NCBI RefSeq assembly: GCF_900100955.1
Contig: NZ_FNCC01000008.1
Coordinates: forward strand, 248,001 to 312,000
Origin: Lentzea fradiae
GTDB lineage: Bacteria; Actinomycetota; Actinomycetes; Mycobacteriales; Pseudonocardiaceae
Length of the DNA: 64,000 bases
Direction: 5' to 3'
Positions 18,416-27,134 of the stretch are shown here, piece by piece. The notes beneath the pieces were generated by a model that saw nothing but the letters and a program-made list of their open reading frames with translations, made no database searches and was not told where the DNA came from. Both the position numbers and the translations under genes were made by a program. Within the stretch, counting starts at the first letter, position 1. Each line of letters opens with the position of its first letter.

Positions 18416-18472
18416 TTGACATCGCGGATGTGTGTTCGTAACATTTGCGGCCAGGGTTGTGAGAGCGCTCTC
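18416..18472 (+). promoter_or_regulatory. Promoter and LacI operator of the two-discoidin glycosidase
   Basis: TTGACA at 18416-18421, a 17-bp spacer and TAACAT at 18439-18444 precede the palindrome core GAGAGCGCTCTC at 18461-18472. It is back to back with the DUF1996 promoter; the two -35 boxes are less than 10 bp apart. Confidence 0.85.
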
Positions 18473-18509
18473 CCGCATCTCGTTCCCCCACACCCCTGCA
18501 GGAGACGCA

Positions 18510-20630
18510 ATGTTCCGCCTCCGCTCGATCGGCACGGTGCTCGCCGTGCTCGTGGGACTCGCAGCCGCACCGGGCACGGTCAGCGCCGCGCCCTCGCTGC
18601 TCTCCCAAGGCAAACCCGTCGCCGCCTCGTCGGTGGAGAACGACGGAACCCCGGCCTCGGCCGCCGTCGACGGCGACCCCGGCACCCGCTGGTCGAGTGC
18701 GTGGAGCGACCCGCAGTGGCTGCGCGTCGACCTCGGCTCGACAGCGACGCTGACCAGGGTCGAGCTCGACTGGGAGACGGCGTTCGCGACCTCGTTCGAC
18801 GTCCAGGTCTCCGGTGACGGCACCGCGTGGCGGACGATCCGCTCGGTGACCGGTGGCACGGGCGGCCGTCAGGGCTTCGACGTCTCCGGCACCGGCCGCT
18901 ACGTCCGCGTCCACGCCACCCAGCGCGCCAACGGCTACGGCGTCTCCCTGTGGGAGTTCCGGGTCTTCGGCGAGCAGGGCGGGACGAACCCGCAGCCCGG
19001 CTCCGGTGTGCACGTGACCGGGTCGCAGGGCGACTGGCAGCTCACCGTGGACGGCCAGCCGTGGACGGTGAAGGGTCTCACCTGGGGCCCGCCCGCCGCC
19101 GATGCCGCGAGGTACATGCCCGAGCTGAGGTCGATGGGCGTCAACACCCTGCGCACGTGGGGCACCGACGCCACCACCCGCCCGCTGCTCGACGCCGCCG
19201 CTGCCAACGGGTTGCGCGTCATCAACGGCTTCTGGCTGCAACCCGGCGGTGGTCCCGGTTCCGGCGGCTGCGTCAACTACGTCACCGACGGGCAGTACAA
19301 GGCGGACATGCTCGGGCAGATCCGGCAGTGGGTCACCGAGTACAAGGACCACCCCGGCGTGCTGATGTGGAACGTCGGCAACGAGTCCATCCTCGGCCTG
19401 CAGAACTGCTACTCCGGCACGGAGCTGGAGAACCAGCGTGTCGCCTACGCCCAGTACGTCAACGAGGCGTCCCGGGCCATCCACGCGATCGACACCAACC
19501 ACCCGGTGACCAACACCGACGCGTGGACCGGTGCGTGGGCGTACCTCAAGGCCCACACGCCCGACCTCGACCTGTACTCGGTCAACTCCTACGGCAACGT
19601 CTGCCAGGTCCGCCAGGACTGGATCAACGGCGGCTACACCAAGCCGTACATCCTCACCGAGGCAGGGCCCGCCGGTGAGTGGGAGGTTCCCGACGACGCC
19701 AACGGTGTTCCCGACGAGCCGACCGACGTCGAGAAGCGCGACGGCTACACCGAGGCGTGGAACTGCATCACCGGCCACCGCGGTGTCTCGTTCGGCGGCA
19801 CGTTGTTCCACTACGGCACCGAGTACGACTTCGGCGCGGTGTGGTTCAACCTGACCCCGGCGGGCAAGAAGCGGCTCTCGTTCTACTCGGTGCAGCGCGC
19901 GTTCGGCGGCGCCACCCCGGCCAACACCCCGCCCGTCATCTCGGCGATGAACCTGCCGCAGACCGTCGCCGCCGGTGCCCCGCTGACCATCGACGTCGCC
20001 GCGTCCGATCCGGACGGTGACGCCATCACCTGGTCGGCCGCCTTCAACAGCAAGTACATCGACAACAGCGGTGGCCTCGCCGACGCGCCCGTCCAGGTCG
20101 GTGGCAACCGCCTCACCGTCACCGCTCCCGACCGGCTCGGGGTGTGGAAGGTCTACGTGATGGCCGAGGACGGCCGCGGCAACATCGGCATCGAGACGAA
20201 GTCCGTCCGCGTCGTCGCCCCGCAGCCCGCCGGCACGAACATCGCCCAGGGCAAGCCGGTCACGGCCTCGTCGTACCAGCAGGTGGGCGACGGAGCGCCG
20301 TTCCCGCCGTCCAACGCCGTCGACGGCAACGCCGCCACGCGGTGGGCGACCGACTGGTCCGACCCGCAGTGGCTCCGCGTCGACCTCGGCGCCGTCACGA
20401 CCTTCCAGCACGTGCAGCTGGTGTGGGAAGGCGCGTACGGCCGGGCCTACGAGATCCAGGTGTCCGACGACGGCACGAACTGGCGTTCCGTCTACGGCAC
20501 GACCACCGGCAACGGCGGCGTGGACTCGATCGACGTGACGGCCACCGGCCGCTACGTCCGGTTGCACGCCACCGAGCGCGGCACCGGCTGGGGCTACTCG
20601 CTCTACGAGCTCGGCGTCTACCGGCGCTGA
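18510..20630 (+). CDS. Secreted TIM-barrel glycoside hydrolase flanked by two discoidin/CBM32-like domains
   Basis: A 706-aa secreted protein. A signal peptide (about 1-26, GTVSA-APS) precedes an F5/8 type C domain (about 30-165), a GH2-like TIM barrel (about 180-475), an Ig-like cadherin-type module (about 480-570, ITWSAAFNS) and a second F5/8 type C domain (575-706). The barrel shows both clan A acids: Glu292 in WNVGNES as acid/base and Glu384 in ILTEAGP as nucleophile. Substrate is unknown; a beta-glucan or beta-mannan type polymer is possible. ATG 18510 follows GCAGGAG. It shares a divergent LacI-controlled promoter region with the DUF1996 gene. Confidence 0.8.
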   Translation: MFRLRSIGTVLAVLVGLAAAPGTVSAAPSLLSQGKPVAASSVENDGTPASAAVDGDPGTRWSSAWSDPQWLRVDLGSTATLTRVELDWETAFATSFDVQVSGDGTAWRTIRSVTGGTGGRQGFDVSGTGRYVRVHATQRANGYGVSLWEFRVFGEQGGTNPQPGSGVHVTGSQGDWQLTVDGQPWTVKGLTWGPPAADAARYMPELRSMGVNTLRTWGTDATTRPLLDAAAANGLRVINGFWLQPGGGPGSGGCVNYVTDGQYKADMLGQIRQWVTEYKDHPGVLMWNVGNESILGLQNCYSGTELENQRVAYAQYVNEASRAIHAIDTNHPVTNTDAWTGAWAYLKAHTPDLDLYSVNSYGNVCQVRQDWINGGYTKPYILTEAGPAGEWEVPDDANGVPDEPTDVEKRDGYTEAWNCITGHRGVSFGGTLFHYGTEYDFGAVWFNLTPAGKKRLSFYSVQRAFGGATPANTPPVISAMNLPQTVAAGAPLTIDVAASDPDGDAITWSAAFNSKYIDNSGGLADAPVQVGGNRLTVTAPDRLGVWKVYVMAEDGRGNIGIETKSVRVVAPQPAGTNIAQGKPVTASSYQQVGDGAPFPPSNAVDGNAATRWATDWSDPQWLRVDLGAVTTFQHVQLVWEGAYGRAYEIQVSDDGTNWRSVYGTTTGNGGVDSIDVTATGRYVRLHATERGTGWGYSLYELGVYRR

Positions 20631-20631
20631 C

Positions 20632-21138
20632 TCAGGTCAGCAGGCCGCGCACGAACGCGGCCTGGCCGGCGTGCTGGAGGTCGTCCTCCAGCACGCTGAC
20701 CAGCCGCACCGCGCGGGTGACCGGCGGGTCCCACGCCTCGTCGACCACCTCGGCGAGGTCCGCGGGTTTCACCGAGCGCAGGTAGTCGGCGGTGCGGGCG
20801 TGCACGGCCTGGTGGTAGCCGAGCAGCAGCTCCGCGGTGGTCTCGACCGAGGCGACCTGCCCGGAGTCGTGACCGTAGCCGGTGTCCTCCTCGGGCAGCG
20901 GCAGCCCGAACCGCTTCGACCAGCCCTCCGTCCAGACCTGGCTGGTGCCCGCGAGGTCGGCCACGTGGTCGTCCTGCACGCGGGTGAGGTGCCAGACGAG
21001 CCAGCCGATGGAGTTGCCCGCCCCGTGGACGCGGTGGGCGAGCTGGTCGGGGGTCAAGCCGTCGAGCAGCTCGGCCACCGTCTGCTCGACGCGGCCGAAC
21101 CCGTCGAGCAGGACGTCCGTTGCGCTGATCTCACTCAT
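20632..21138 (-). CDS. DinB-superfamily protein, DUF664 type
   Basis: A 168-aa four-helix-bundle protein. The DinB histidines appear in GWLVWHLTRVQDDHVADL and LQHAGQAAFV. In actinobacteria this group includes mycothiol-dependent S-transferases and metal-binding enzymes of unknown substrate. The start could be the ATG at 21138 or a GTG two codons earlier. It is convergent with the glycosidase gene (1 bp apart) and lies downstream of an XRE regulator on the same strand, 43 bp away. Confidence 0.8.
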   Translation of the reverse strand: MSEISATDVLLDGFGRVEQTVAELLDGLTPDQLAHRVHGAGNSIGWLVWHLTRVQDDHVADLAGTSQVWTEGWSKRFGLPLPEEDTGYGHDSGQVASVETTAELLLGYHQAVHARTADYLRSVKPADLAEVVDEAWDPPVTRAVRLVSVLEDDLQHAGQAAFVRGLLT

Positions 21139-21181
21139 GCGCACCGGGTACCCGCTACGGCGCGGACGTGCACACCGCGCC

Positions 21182-22012
21182 TCAGCGGCGTGCCCCGGTG
21201 GCGGCCAGGCTGCCGAGCAGCCGCAGGCCGTCCTCGCTGGGGCTGCCGGGCATCGCCTGGTAGACGACGAGCTGCTGGCCCGGTGAGGACGTCACGTCGA
21301 ACGTCTCGTACGTCAGGTCGAGGTCGCCGACGGACGGGTGGGTGAAACGCTTGTCCTTGCGCGTCTTGGCGACGACCCGGTGCCGTTCCCACAGCTCGCG
21401 GAAGCGCGCGCTGCCCGCGCTCGCCTCGGCGACCAGGTCCCGCAGCCGCGGGTGGCCGGGCTGGTGCCCGGTCGCCAGCCGCAGGTGACCGACCGTCTCC
21501 CCGGCGACGCGGTCCCAGTCGGTGAAGAACCGCCGCCCGAACGGGTCCAGGAACGTCATGCGCACCAGGTTGTCGCCGAGGGTGAAGCCGGAGTGCAGCG
21601 CGGTGGCGAGGTCGTTGCGCGCCAGCACGTCCAGCGCGCGGTCGACGACCAGCGCCGGGCAGTCGTCCCACCGGTTCATCAGCCGCCGCAGCTCGGGCGC
21701 GACCGTGCGGGACGTCGTGCCGACGCCGGCCGCCGGGTCGAGGCCCGCGAGCCGGTACAGGTGCCGCAGCTCGTCGTCGCGCAGGCCGAGCGCCCGGCTG
21801 AGCGCCTCGACGACCTGGCCGGACGGGCGGCACTCGCGGCCGCGTTCGATGCGCGTGTAGTAGTCGGTGCTCAGCCCGGCCAGCACCGCCACCTCCTCGC
21901 GGCGCAGCCCCGGCACCCGCCGCCTGCCCGTCGTGGGCAGGTCGACGTCGTGAGGTGCCAGCTCCTCGCGCCGTGACCGCAGGAACCGTCCCAGCGCGTT
22001 CTCGTCCGTCAT
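21182..22012 (-). CDS. XRE-family regulator with MmyB-like ligand-binding domain
   Basis: A 276-aa regulator. The N-terminal HTH includes VPGLRREEVAVLAGLSTDYYTRIERGRE; the rest is the MmyB-like domain (PALVVDRALDVLARNDLATALHSG, FLDPFGRRFFTDWDRVAGETVGHLR, LTYETFDVTSSPGQQLVVYQAMPGSPSEDGLRLL), which has a PAS-like fold and binds fatty acid in one studied protein. ATG 22012 follows GGAGG. It is divergent from a small Atu4866-family gene, the usual partner of such regulators, and should control it. A paralogue lies at 29307. Confidence 0.88.
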   Translation of the reverse strand: MTDENALGRFLRSRREELAPHDVDLPTTGRRRVPGLRREEVAVLAGLSTDYYTRIERGRECRPSGQVVEALSRALGLRDDELRHLYRLAGLDPAAGVGTTSRTVAPELRRLMNRWDDCPALVVDRALDVLARNDLATALHSGFTLGDNLVRMTFLDPFGRRFFTDWDRVAGETVGHLRLATGHQPGHPRLRDLVAEASAGSARFRELWERHRVVAKTRKDKRFTHPSVGDLDLTYETFDVTSSPGQQLVVYQAMPGSPSEDGLRLLGSLAATGARR

Positions 22013-22070
22013 CCCGGCCTCCTCCGTGCTCGGTCCTGGCCAGCGTAGGTCGGCGCGGGAGCCGTTTCCT

Positions 22071-22108
22071 GGGTGCGTCACACCCTGGTTGGCCGCGGCC
22101 TGGCTACC
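22071..22108. promoter_or_regulatory. Conserved promoter element shared with the 33535 gene
   Basis: GGGTGCG-T-CACACCC at 22071-22085 is an inverted repeat, followed by CCTGGCTAC at 22099-22107. The same block, GGGTGTG-G-CACACCC and CCTGGATAG, occurs upstream of the second Atu4866-domain gene at 33444-33480. It is a likely binding site of an XRE/MmyB-type regulator. Confidence 0.6.
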
Positions 22109-22164
22109 TCGTCCCACTGCTCGCAGGATCGAGGCGGACCACACGACCGGAGATGAGGAAACCC

Positions 22165-22407
22165 ATGAGCGACAACGTGGACGTGGTGGGCATGTGGGTC
22201 ACCGAGGACGGCCACATCCGCCAGGAGCTGCGCGCAGACGGCCGGTACGACGAGGCCCGCGGCAACCGCAAGAGCGCTTACACGGGCGGTTACACCGTGA
22301 CCGGCTCGCACATCGACTACGTCGACGACACCGGTTTCACCGCGACCGGCGACATCCGCGACGGAGTCCTGTACCACGAGCACCTGGTGCTGTACCGGGA
22401 GTCCTGA
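22165..22407 (+). CDS. Small Atu4866-domain protein
   Basis: An 80-aa beta-rich protein (GMWVTEDGHIRQELRADGRYDEARG through DGVLYHEHLVLYRES) of the Atu4866 family, named after an Agrobacterium protein of known fold and unknown function. ATG 22165 has GATGAGGAA upstream. It is divergent from an XRE/MmyB regulator and shares a promoter motif with the fused gene at 33535, which carries the same domain. Members of this family are repeatedly found as targets of such regulators, so it may be involved in oxidative or electrophile stress; that is inference. Confidence 0.8.
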   Translation: MSDNVDVVGMWVTEDGHIRQELRADGRYDEARGNRKSAYTGGYTVTGSHIDYVDDTGFTATGDIRDGVLYHEHLVLYRES

Positions 22408-22415
22408 AAGGACAT

Positions 22416-23156
22416 TCAGCAGCCGGCGAAGTGCCGGTCGGCGGACCAGCCGCTGTTGGCCCACTTCTCCGGCTCTGCCGGGGAGAAACCGGGGTGCAGC
22501 TTCTTCAGCTCGGTGAGCAGCCACTGGGTGAAGCGGGCCGCGCCCTGCGGGCAGGTGTGGATGCCGTCGGCGCTGCGGTCGGCCTTGCCGTCGCGCTGCT
22601 GCTGGTAGGACGTGCCCCACACGGCACTCGCGTCGAGCAGGACGGCTTGACCGGACGAGGCGTCGGCCATCGCCTTCACGACGGACGGCACGCGTTCCAG
22701 CTCGGCCATGTGCGGCGCGTAGAACTCGTCGGGCCGGATCGGCGGCGCGGTGACGAGCACCAGCTGAGCACCGGCCCCGGTCACCTCCTGGAGGAGCCGC
22801 CGGTAGCCGGCGCGCTGCTCGTCCTCCGCACCCCAGTCGTAGGTGGTGAGCTGGTGGACGACGACCGCGGGCCGGGCGGAGCGGACGTGCTCGGCGATCT
22901 TCGGCCAGTTCTCCTCGGAGAACGGGCCCACGACGTTGCCGCCGCCCTCGGAGGCGATCGACTGGAACTCGACGCCGCTCGCCTCGAACGCGGCCCGCAG
23001 GGGGAGCGCCTCGCCCGCCGCGATGGAGTCACCGCCGAAGAGCACCTTGCCCAGGGGCTGCTGCTGAGCCGGAGTGGTGGTGGCCGGTGCGGTGGAGCAG
23101 GCCGCGGTGAACAGGGCCGCGGCCAGGCCCAGTGCGAGAGTGCGTGACTTGGTCAT
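22416..23156 (-). CDS. SGNH/GDSL-type hydrolase lipoprotein
   Basis: A 246-aa protein. The signal peptide ALGLAAALFTAAC ends in a lipobox Cys followed by a Thr/Pro linker, so it is probably anchored outside the membrane. The SGNH fold shows block I as VLFGGDSIAAGE with nucleophile Ser, and a C-terminal DGIHTCPQGAARF carrying the Asp-x-x-His pair. Family members are esterases, lipases or carbohydrate acetyl-esterases; the substrate is unknown. ATG 23156 lies 103 bp from the divergent response-regulator start. An acyltransferase of the OafA type lies 2.6 kb away, so acetyl-group turnover on an envelope glycan is possible but unproven. Confidence 0.8.
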   Translation of the reverse strand: MTKSRTLALGLAAALFTAACSTAPATTTPAQQQPLGKVLFGGDSIAAGEALPLRAAFEASGVEFQSIASEGGGNVVGPFSEENWPKIAEHVRSARPAVVVHQLTTYDWGAEDEQRAGYRRLLQEVTGAGAQLVLVTAPPIRPDEFYAPHMAELERVPSVVKAMADASSGQAVLLDASAVWGTSYQQQRDGKADRSADGIHTCPQGAARFTQWLLTELKKLHPGFSPAEPEKWANSGWSADRHFAGC

Positions 23157-23246
23157 GCCGACGACGGTGCCGGGCGTGCGTCGTGACGGCTCCGCCGTTG
23201 TGTCCCGGTTCTGTCGCAGACCGGGGCCGCCGGGTGCGCGGCTGGC

Positions 23247-23258
23247 CATACTGGTGCG
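23247..23258 (+). promoter_or_regulatory. Probable -10 box of a leaderless response-regulator transcript
   Basis: CATACT at 23247-23252 lies six bases before the GTG at 23259, with no ribosome-binding site. This is the spacing expected when transcription begins at the start codon. Confidence 0.4.
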
Positions 23259-23933
23259 GTGGCCGCGATTCTGCTCGTCGAGGACGACCCGCTGGTGCGC
23301 AGAGGACTCGAGCTCGCGCTGACCAGGCTGGGCCACGCCGTGGGCACCGCCGCGACCGGTGAGGACGGGCTGGCGGCGTTGCGTTCGTCCACTCCGGACC
23401 TGGTGGTGCTCGACCTGATGCTGCCCGGTGTGGACGGTTTCGAGGTGTGCCGCCGGATCCGCGCCACCGGCGACACCCCGGTGATCATGCTGACGGCCCG
23501 CGGCGACGACTTCGACGTGGTCGCCGGTCTCGCGGCGGGCGCGGACGACTACGTGGTGAAGCCCGCGCGGCCGACCGTGCTGGACGCGCGCATCCGGGCC
23601 GTGCTGCGCCGCGCCGCCGGGCCGGGCGAGGGCGTGCGGACGCACGGCGACCTGCGCGTCGACACGACCGGCCTCACCGTGTGGCTGCGCGGCGAACAGG
23701 TGTCGCTGACCCCGACGGAGCTGCGGCTGCTGCTGACGCTCACGCGGTCGCCCGGCCGGGTGTTCAGCCGCGAGCAGCTGTTGCAGGAGGTGTGGGAGCA
23801 CGACTACCTCGGCGACTCCCGGCTCGTCGACAACTGCGTGCAGCGGCTGCGGGCGAAGATCGAGGACGACGCGGGGAACCCGGGGTACGTGCAGACCGTG
23901 CGCGGGTTCGGGTACCGGTTCGGGCCCCTGTGA
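23259..23933 (+). CDS. OmpR/PhoB-family response regulator
   Basis: A 224-aa two-domain regulator. The receiver has EDD at 7-9, phospho-acceptor Asp52 (VVLDLMLPG) and the conserved Lys in DYVVKPARP. The winged HTH ends VQTVRGFGYRFGPL. The linker has PARP where most relatives have PF, a small deviation. The gene overlaps the kinase gene by GTGA, so both are made together. The three-gene layout (regulator, kinase, GerMN lipoprotein) resembles MtrA-MtrB-LpqB of actinobacteria in miniature. Confidence 0.9.
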   Translation: MAAILLVEDDPLVRRGLELALTRLGHAVGTAATGEDGLAALRSSTPDLVVLDLMLPGVDGFEVCRRIRATGDTPVIMLTARGDDFDVVAGLAAGADDYVVKPARPTVLDARIRAVLRRAAGPGEGVRTHGDLRVDTTGLTVWLRGEQVSLTPTELRLLLTLTRSPGRVFSREQLLQEVWEHDYLGDSRLVDNCVQRLRAKIEDDAGNPGYVQTVRGFGYRFGPL

Positions 23934-25342
23934 GCCGGCCCGCCGGACGGCGCTGGCGCGCGGGACTGCGGCCCCGGCTGCTGGCCGCGTTCGTCGCGGT
24001 CACCGTGCTCGGCGCCGCCGCGGCGGCCTGGTCCGGTGCGGGGTCGGCGAGCGCGGCACTGGTCGACTCGGCCCAGCGCAGGCTCACCGAGACGGTGACC
24101 AGCCAGATCGCCGCGGTCACGCCGGGCCTCACCTACCCGCCCGGCCAGGACGCGCTGGAGCTGCTGCGCACCGCCGTGAGCCCGAACGCCGTGGTGACCT
24201 ACCGCGACCTGCGCGCGGCGGACGGCGCCGACCTGACCACGGACGCGCTGCGCGAGGCCGTGCGGACCGGCGGGCGGCTCGTCTCCCAGCGGATCGACGA
24301 CGGCGACCGGCCGTGGCTGCTGATCGGCACCCCGGTGATGATCACCGCGGTCGACGGCACGCGCACCCCGTCCGGCATCGAGGTCTACGTCGCCCGCGAC
24401 CTCACCCCGGTCGGCACCGAGATCGCCGGCATGACCAGGAGCGCGGCCCTCACCGCCGCGCTGGCGCTGCCGCTGGCGGTGCTGCTCGCGCTGCTGGCGG
24501 CGTCGAGCGTGCTGCGCCCGGTGCGGGACCTGCGCGACACCGCGCGCAGGCTGGCCGCGGGCGACCTGGACGCGCGGTCGCGGCCACGCGGGTCGGACGA
24601 GCTCGCCGAGCTGACCGCGACGGTCAACGAGATGGCCGGGTCGGTGCAGTCGTCGATGGCGGCGATGCGGCGGATGCAGGCCGACGCCAGGAGGTTCGCC
24701 GCGGACGTGTCGCACGAGCTGCGCACGCCGTTGAGCACGCTGACCGCCGTGGTCGAGGTGCTGTCGATGACCGCGGACCGGATGGAACCGGACGCGCGCG
24801 AGTCGGCGCGGCTCGCGATCACCGAGACCCAGCGGCTGGTGACGCTGGTCGAGGACCTGATGGAGGTGTCGCGGTTCGACGCGGGCACCGCCGAGCTGCG
24901 GCTGGAGGACGTGGACGTGCCCACCGCGGTGCGGCAGTGCCTGCGGGCGCGGTCGTGGCTCGGCCGGGTCGAGCTGCGCACGCCGCCCGCGCTGGTCGCG
25001 CGGCTGGACCGGCGGCGGCTCGACGTGGTGGTGGCGAACCTGGTCGGCAACGCGCTGCGGCACGGCGCGCCACCGGTCCGCGTCACCGTCACCGGGACCG
25101 GGCACGAGGTGCGGATCGAGGTCGCCGACCACGGCCCCGGCATCCCGGAACGCGTGCTGCCGCACGTCTTCGACCGCTTCTACAAGGCCGACGCCGCGCG
25201 CACCCGTACGCCCGGCAGCGGGCTGGGGCTCGCGATAGCGCTGGAGAACGCCCGCCTGCACGGCGGCGACATCACCGCGGCCAACCGGCCGTCCGGCGGG
25301 GCGCGGTTCCTGCTGCGGCTGCCGGGGGAGGGGGACGGGTGA
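23930..25342 (+). CDS. Sensor histidine kinase, HAMP type
   Basis: A 470-aa kinase. One helix near residues 14-34, an extracellular sensor of about 130 residues, a second helix (about 165-188), HAMP (RPVRDLRDTARRLAAGDLDARS), and the kinase core. The H-box is FAADVSHELRTPLSTL with His262; the ATPase has NLVGNALRHG, DHGPGIPE and GSGLGLAIA. The GTG start overlaps the regulator stop, and its own stop overlaps the start of the lipoprotein gene. It phosphorylates the adjacent response regulator. The signal is unknown. Confidence 0.9.
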   Translation: MSRPAGRRWRAGLRPRLLAAFVAVTVLGAAAAAWSGAGSASAALVDSAQRRLTETVTSQIAAVTPGLTYPPGQDALELLRTAVSPNAVVTYRDLRAADGADLTTDALREAVRTGGRLVSQRIDDGDRPWLLIGTPVMITAVDGTRTPSGIEVYVARDLTPVGTEIAGMTRSAALTAALALPLAVLLALLAASSVLRPVRDLRDTARRLAAGDLDARSRPRGSDELAELTATVNEMAGSVQSSMAAMRRMQADARRFAADVSHELRTPLSTLTAVVEVLSMTADRMEPDARESARLAITETQRLVTLVEDLMEVSRFDAGTAELRLEDVDVPTAVRQCLRARSWLGRVELRTPPALVARLDRRRLDVVVANLVGNALRHGAPPVRVTVTGTGHEVRIEVADHGPGIPERVLPHVFDRFYKADAARTRTPGSGLGLAIALENARLHGGDITAANRPSGGARFLLRLPGEGDG

Positions 25343-25812
25343 GACTGCTGACGGCGCTGCTCCTGCTGGTCGTCGCGGGGTGCGGTGTGCGGCCCTCCGG
25401 GGTCACCGAGCACGGCGAGGCACCGACCGGTGTCGCCCCCGGCGTGACGCTCTACTTCCTCGACGACGCGGGCGGGTTGCGCCCGTCCTTCCGGGAGACC
25501 GAACGCCTCGGCTCGGTGTCCGAGGCGCTGTCGTTGCTGCTCACCGGCCCCGGCACGGCCTCGGGCCAGCGCACGGGGATCACCTCGGACACGACGCCGC
25601 GCGTTGTCGTGGTCACCAAGGCGGGCCTGGTCCAGGTGGTGGTGCCGCTCGCTCTGAGCGAGGTGACACCGCGGGGCATCGACCAGATCGTCTGCACGAC
25701 GCTCGCGGTGCACGTGCAGAGCGGCGGTGACCGGTCGACGAAGGTGCAGGTCCGCTTCACGCAGCCGACGCCGGAGTCGGAGGTGGAGCGGACCTGCCCG
25801 GTGATCAGCTGA
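25339..25812 (+). CDS. GerMN-domain lipoprotein
   Basis: A 157-aa lipoprotein: signal LLTALLLLVVAGC with a good lipobox, then a GerMN-like domain (VTLYFLDDAGGLRPSFRE, SVSEALSLLLTGP, LVQVVVPLALSEVTPRGIDQIVCTTLA). GerMN domains occur in spore proteins and in LpqB, the lipoprotein partner of the MtrAB system. Coupling to a kinase gene by GTGA overlap suggests it tunes the sensor from outside the membrane. The stop overlaps the 3' end of the opposite acyltransferase gene by 8 bp. Confidence 0.75.
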   Translation: MRLLTALLLLVVAGCGVRPSGVTEHGEAPTGVAPGVTLYFLDDAGGLRPSFRETERLGSVSEALSLLLTGPGTASGQRTGITSDTTPRVVVVTKAGLVQVVVPLALSEVTPRGIDQIVCTTLAVHVQSGGDRSTKVQVRFTQPTPESEVERTCPVIS

Positions 25813-27001
25813 GCCGGGTGAGGTCGACCACCGGCGCGGCGGGTTCCGGCAGCAGCACCCACAGCAGCGCCAGAGCGGTCATCGCGGCGGCGAACACGAC
25901 GAGCCCGGTCCGTCCGCGCGCCCACCCGGCGCGGAACCGGACCGGGTCCTCGACCAGGTACCTCGACAGCGTCGCCAGCCCGATCGACAGGGCGAACGCC
26001 CCGGCGGTCCTCGCCCCGCCCTCACCGGCGCCCAGCAGCACGAAGACCGGCCAGTGCCACAGGTAGAGGCTGTAGGAGATCTCGCCGCACCACCGCAGCG
26101 GCGGCCGGGAAAGTCCCTTCGCCACCACGGTGTCCGGCGACTGCGCGGTCAGCGCGACCAGCACCGCGGCGCACACCGAGTGCGCGAAGAGACCGCCGGT
26201 GAACAGCCACACCGAGTCCACCCCGTTCGCGAGCACCCAGCTGACGGCCAGGCAGACGGCGAGCAGCCCGGTCACCGCTCCCACCGACCGCCCCACCGCG
26301 CGCAGCAGCGCCGTCCGCACCGGCCGTGCCGCCACCACGGCTCCCACCAGCAGGGAGAACGCCCTCGTGTCGGTCCCCGTGTACACCCTCGTCGGGTCAC
26401 CCGCGTCGGCGAGCAGCACCATCAGCACCAGCGAGACGACGCAGACCAGCGCGGCGACCGCGGCGACCCGCTGCTCGACCCGGCCGCCCGCGCGCACCAG
26501 CAGCAGCACGGCCACCGGCCACACCAGGTAGAACTGCTCCTCGACCGCGATGCTCCACAGGTGCTCGAACACCCGGTGCGCGCCGAAGCGGTCCCAGTAG
26601 CCCGACGACTCGGCGAGCAGGTGCCAGTTCACCAGGTTCGCCTGCACCCACGGTCCGTCGGCCAGCGTCGTGCGCACCAGGTCGTCCGGCGCGAACGCCC
26701 ACACCCCGACCGTCACCACCACGAGCACGGTGAGCAGCGCGGGCAGCAGCCGCCGGACCCGCCTGCCCCAGAACGCGGTCAGCGACACGGTGCCGGTCCG
26801 CCCGGCCTCCCGCAGCAGCAACGCGGTGATGAGGTAGCCGGACAGGGTGAAGAAGAGGTCGACGCCGAGGAAGCCGCCGGGCAGCAGGTCCGCGTGGAAC
26901 AGCAGGACGCCGAGCACCGCGACGCCGCGCAGGCCGTCGAGCGCGGGCACGTGCGTCCCGCGGTGCCCGGCGACCCGCTGATCGGACTGGAGTTCGGTCA
27001 T
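25805..27001 (-). CDS. Membrane acyltransferase, family 3 (OafA/YrhL type)
   Basis: A 398-aa polytopic protein with about ten hydrophobic helices. The N-terminal signature is VPALDGLRGVAVLGVLLFHADLLPGGFLGVD with FFTLSGYLI, and HLWSIAVEEQFYLVWP follows in the middle; the acyltransferase-3 His is in LFHAD. Such enzymes move acetyl or other acyl groups onto cell-surface sugars or secreted small molecules. It has no SGNH fusion. ATG 27001 was chosen over longer in-frame versions that add residues without hydrophobic or family character. It converges with the GerMN gene. Confidence 0.85.
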   Translation of the reverse strand: MTELQSDQRVAGHRGTHVPALDGLRGVAVLGVLLFHADLLPGGFLGVDLFFTLSGYLITALLLREAGRTGTVSLTAFWGRRVRRLLPALLTVLVVVTVGVWAFAPDDLVRTTLADGPWVQANLVNWHLLAESSGYWDRFGAHRVFEHLWSIAVEEQFYLVWPVAVLLLVRAGGRVEQRVAAVAALVCVVSLVLMVLLADAGDPTRVYTGTDTRAFSLLVGAVVAARPVRTALLRAVGRSVGAVTGLLAVCLAVSWVLANGVDSVWLFTGGLFAHSVCAAVLVALTAQSPDTVVAKGLSRPPLRWCGEISYSLYLWHWPVFVLLGAGEGGARTAGAFALSIGLATLSRYLVEDPVRFRAGWARGRTGLVVFAAAMTALALLWVLLPEPAAPVVDLTRLS

Positions 27002-27134
27002 GACGGTCACCGTGCCGCGCGCGGGTCGGGACCTCGTCCCGGCACTGTCGCAGTCGTGTCGCGGTCCGGCTCGAACCGCGTGATCCCGTTGCGTACCATC
27101 ATGTGTGTTCCGAACTGGGTGGAGGGGTGCGGAC

